Shown here: positions 7,301-8,722 of the stretch, one piece after another
How positions within the stretch are numbered: the stretch's first letter is position 1
Layout of the letters: every line of letters begins with the position of its first letter
Assembly: GCA_905210905.1 (NCBI GenBank)
Contig: CAJLYQ010000071.1
Span: 1-8,722, forward strand
Length of the DNA stretch: 8,722 bases
Direction: 5' to 3'
Source: an uncultured Christensenella sp.
GTDB lineage: Bacteria > Bacillota > Clostridia > Christensenellales > DTU072
Program-made: the position numbers and the translations under genes
The notes under the pieces: model-generated
What the model was told of the DNA's origin: nothing
Seen by the model: only the letters and a program-made list of their open reading frames with translations
Database searches by the model: none

Positions 7301-7650
7301 TAAGCGGCGTGTTTGCTCGCTACGCCGAACTCCGACCACTGTCCCTGCGTGATGCGGATTACGTCCGCAAGCCTTTTTTCTATCTCCGCGTCGGGAATTT
7401 CTTTTTCTCCGATTTTGAGAGAAACCGTGTTCTTTTCAAAGTCGCGGTCGATTACGTAAGTTTCGTCTTCGTAAACGAACTCGAATCTGATTTCGCCTTT
7501 GTACAACGCTTCGTTTCCGAAAAACGCGTATCCGACGTATTGTTTCAGATTTTCAGCCGTGTTAATCGGATACAAATCTTTAAGATCGTCAAAGACGAAA
7601 ATTTCGTCGTTTGCTCCGATGCCGATGCAGGTAAGTTTAACAGGTGTCAT
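4363..7650 (-). CDS. SbcC/Rad50-like zinc-hook coiled-coil protein with degenerate ATPase head
   Basis: The 1095-residue protein begins with an SbcC-like first strand (MTPVKLTCIGIGAN), ends in an ABC-head-like lobe, and in between has two long Glu/Lys/Ala-rich coiled coils (about 140-535 and 560-985). They meet at the Rad50-type zinc hook CPVCSAP, with Cys547 and Cys550 exactly at mid-length. SbcC/Rad50 heads normally bind ATP and, with the nuclease SbcD/Mre11, process DNA ends. Here the head is damaged. Where GxxGxGKT should follow LYPI (26-29) there is TAENLKQYVGYAFFG with no glycine loop. The LSGGE signature reads LDDEE (1032-1036). The Walker B LFIDE-GFGTLD region reads RIVKV-QANTLG (1063-1073). 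A Q-loop-like ITQGQW (100-105) and a final His (1094, second-last residue) remain. GGAGG at 7658-7662, seven bases before the ATG, fixes the start. No SbcD gene is adjacent. It is probably a structural or partner-dependent SMC-like protein. The SbcC/Rad50 relationship is confident; lack of ATPase activity is inferred. Confidence 0.82.
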   Translation of the reverse strand: MTPVKLTCIGIGANDEIFVFDDLKDLYPINTAENLKQYVGYAFFGNEALYKGEIRFEFVYEDETYVIDRDFEKNTVSLKIGEKEIPDAEIEKRLADVIRITQGQWSEFGVASKHAAYEGITTDVEKYTRNVFDDLKLTEETALASADEYRKEIEGLEIKAEVLKGLTTGCENGKERLAEIAAEIAQLEADTARVAEIISAGKIAETTAKKLDDVKELLEREKSKTTRIESDKKRLERSRAIKEHFTVLDAVSKAEKEAESIKEELDSTAENEAKREAEIVAGRKIHAKKEDEFLALNARVRALNEAFDEFIKENKESGKNDGYVTERLSEICKETDERIAALKAELEEKQAEFTLLGEKIKSDETELAEIRPTAKYRKAVREGACFEIAIKEKSAALAELEKSLEEDARTIKGLQDDYAYNEAELELCRENLGRVLTDGNVRRTPAGVINDYNDRERVKQALYRDQILSATLLQEIGAIDKKITENTDLKRNCAENRAALENAKETLVAYVKKCNDALNARNGELNDIKAEQKFYDGLDAIPYGAKCPVCSAPVSDKTDAEAAVATLRVKEAEKVKEIARLEGIAAEYAEKLDKINVRLGAYESTELTSTSYITSLEQTKKAKLATLNKLYEDNGVKNHEELTNALESEIALIARIGAAITDIKALTEIEERASKAVKSIKARLDEIEGKIVPEKKKAAEELRNNVATYEREFGFIKKKIDADSALALLDSVIATEMREDELYASLNESEAQSKELGGEIEGIKAEIAELGDRTKTFVKDGKELDYTELCIRVAADEYDEIVGEIRRTERKRIKAQDEMIAIGRLLDDKQAELDEIKAKNNEKARRREVLLSYAKTLAASESYNAKLLEGTDYETVKGEILEEKAAASIEEEIASYEQAIVKYECEIGALTDVMEETGAAREALESNVAVAKELAGLLEDRTREYNELSNKINLDAVLEEKIAELGKEQAEAQKSLTDVESVIDGHASDLLITKINNSLSVLMPNLRVKLKGEKLCVLSTDRAGNVKELDRLDDEEYVAVSVSVINAVRQITGETINSAAPMRIVKVQANTLGSDVKYRLKAFGKNNNIIVILHK

Positions 7651-7910
7651 ATTCTCTCCTCCGAAAAAGTCGATTTCGCCGTCGATTATCCGCAGAACCG
7701 GGTCGCTTCGGAAAAATTCTTGAAAATTACTTCCAAAAATTGCCGTTCCGTGTTATAATTCAAACTCGTAATAAATCCGCTCGAGCGCGCCAAGTCGCAC
7801 GTACGCGTATTTATTTTAGTAATATCGGTTTTTAATTATACAACGCAATAACGCTTTTTGCAATAATAAAAACCGAATTATTTTGACGGATATTAACTTT
7901 TGGAGAAAAA
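7651..7910. promoter_or_regulatory. Divergent intergenic region between the SbcC-like and DnaD genes
   Basis: These 260 bases must hold the promoters of both flanking genes. For the plus strand, TATAAT at 7754-7759 is a perfect -10 with only a weak -35 (TTCCAA, 7731-7736, 17 bases away); it would give a leader of about 145 bases. For the minus strand, GATAAT (complement of 7685-7690) is a possible -10 with a poor -35, about 30 bases before the ATG. Between them is a GC-rich patch with the palindromes CGCTCGAGCG (7778-7787) and TACGCGTA (7802-7809). The promoter calls are tentative. Confidence 0.35.
7825..7876. repeat. Ten-base inverted repeat in the DnaD leader
   Basis: TCGGTTTTTA (7825-7834) and TAAAAACCGA (7867-7876) are exact inverted copies 32 bases apart. 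Inside the loop GCAATAA occurs twice as a direct repeat (7845-7851, 7860-7866). It could be an mRNA hairpin or a protein-binding pair. The downstream arm ends 34 bases before the DnaD start codon, so it does not mask the ribosome site directly. Confidence 0.5.
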
Positions 7911-8722
7911 ATGGCGGAAATCAAACTCGGCGGCGACTACGTTAAACAAGCGTTTACACAGGTAGACAACCTGTTTTTGTCCGGTTATCTCGCCTCGGCG
8001 AACGGCGACGACGTAAAAATCTACCTTACCGGGCTTATGCTGGCGACCACCGACGGAGATTGCGATTTTATCCCGAAAATCGCCGCTTTGCTGAAACTCC
8101 CCGAAAACCGCGTAGCGGACGGGTTCGGTTACTGGGAAAAACAAGGTCTGGTGGAAAAACGCGGCGACAGCGTTTATTTCCTCTCTGTAAAAACTCCCTT
8201 GCCGCCCGTAATCCGTTTCAGCGCGCAAAAATTCAAAACCTTTACCGAAGAAACCGTGCGTATCTTCCCTGACAAAGTTCTCACACCCAACGAGTACAAC
8301 CGCTACTTCGAGTTTATGACGACTTCGGGTATGGAAATAAACGCAATGCTGCTGATTATGCAATATTGCAAGGAACAAGGCGGCGGCAGAACGAGTACGG
8401 ATTACGTTCTCGCCGTAGCGGACGCCTGGGCGAAAGACGGACTGCTTAAAGAAAAACAGATAATAAAAAAAGTGGACGAAATGGAAGCGTGCTCAGAAGA
8501 TTTGCGGCAGGTTTTCGATGCTTTGGGCGTAAAACGCGCCCCGAACGTGGACGACAGACAACTTTTCGCGTCCTGGCAAAAAGAATACGGTTTTTCCCTT
8601 GCCGCAATACTCACGGCGGCGGAGGGGAGCGGCGTGTTTCCGCTCGTGAACAGGGTAATGCTGCGCTCCATGCAAAAGGCGGTGTATTCGGCGGAGGCAA
8701 AGGGGCACTTCGGGCTTGCCGA
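7911..8722 (+). CDS. DnaD-domain replication-initiation protein (partial, 3' end outside window)
   Basis: The frame is open from ATG 7911 to the window edge (270 codons, no stop), so the C-terminus is missing. GGAG at 7902-7905 supports the start. Residues about 15-95 form a winged-helix N-domain (IPKIAALLKLPENRVADGFG, then WEKQGLVEKRGDSVYFL). Residues about 115-185 form a DnaD C-domain with the ssDNA-binding-type motif YxxxVxxxW (Tyr165, Val169, Trp173). A second, related domain (about 195-265) contains LFASWQKEYGFSLAAILTAAE, but its equivalent motif positions read Leu245, Val249, Ser253, so the aromatic residues are lost. DnaD proteins take part in replication initiation and restart and in helicase loading at the chromosome. 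Many clostridial members have this double-domain form and are followed by a DnaC/IstB-like ATPase helicase loader, which may lie just beyond the window. It is divergent from the SbcC-like gene. Confidence 0.85.
   Translation, partial: MAEIKLGGDYVKQAFTQVDNLFLSGYLASANGDDVKIYLTGLMLATTDGDCDFIPKIAALLKLPENRVADGFGYWEKQGLVEKRGDSVYFLSVKTPLPPVIRFSAQKFKTFTEETVRIFPDKVLTPNEYNRYFEFMTTSGMEINAMLLIMQYCKEQGGGRTSTDYVLAVADAWAKDGLLKEKQIIKKVDEMEACSEDLRQVFDALGVKRAPNVDDRQLFASWQKEYGFSLAAILTAAEGSGVFPLVNRVMLRSMQKAVYSAEAKGHFGLA

Noticed and set aside
7778..7809. Palindromes CGCTCGAGCG and TACGCGTA as regulator sites
   Set aside because: Short GC palindromes like these arise easily by chance and have no matching regulator or repeated copy in the window.
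7893..8378. 161-codon minus-strand frame opposite the DnaD gene
   Set aside because: The plus-strand frame shows DnaD domains and a ribosome site; the minus frame has no recognisable domain and covers only part of the gene.

Overview
The window looks like chromosomal DNA from a low-to-mid GC Bacillota, probably a gut-type Clostridia lineage. The grounds are a DnaD-domain replication protein, strong AGGAG/GGAGG ribosome binding sites, a TTGACA/TATATT promoter and short U-tailed terminators. The finer placement (for example Christensenellales-like) is only an impression from gene content and codon style. No rRNA, tRNA, CRISPR array, insertion sequence or attachment site was seen.

Layout. (1) 7-1785 (+) encodes a membrane-anchored surface protein: N-terminal membrane segment, Pro/Asp-rich stalk, and a long run of GLUG-like beta-helix repeats. 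(2) A two-way terminator at about 1796-1834 separates it from a convergent minus-strand cluster (4191 down to 1833). In transcription order this cluster holds a TetR-family repressor with its own operator and promoter, a broken DUF998 membrane-protein gene, a GNAT acetyltransferase and a small alpha/beta hydrolase. The last three are packed 3 and 10 bases apart. (3) A gene-free stretch of about 230 bases holds the TetR promoter and the terminator of the next gene. (4) 4363-7650 (-) encodes a 1095-residue SbcC/Rad50-like protein with a zinc hook at its exact centre. Its ATPase head has lost the P-loop, signature and Walker B residues. (5) A 260-base divergent intergenic region follows. (6) 7911 to the window end (+) is a DnaD-domain protein, cut off by the window edge.

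Working together. The TetR operator is a perfect 8-2-8 inverted repeat between the -10 box and the ribosome binding site of the TetR gene, so the repressor very probably controls itself. It may also control the genes after it, if they are co-transcribed across the 75-base gap. The DUF998 gene carries two lesions, an apparent one-base frameshift near its start and a large internal in-frame deletion, so this cluster seems to be decaying while its two enzyme genes stay intact. The SbcC/Rad50-like gene is intact over 3.3 kb, so its dead-looking head is not ordinary decay. It is the most interesting object here: a long zinc-hooked coiled-coil protein that appears to be a pseudo-ATPase, divergent from a replication-initiation gene.
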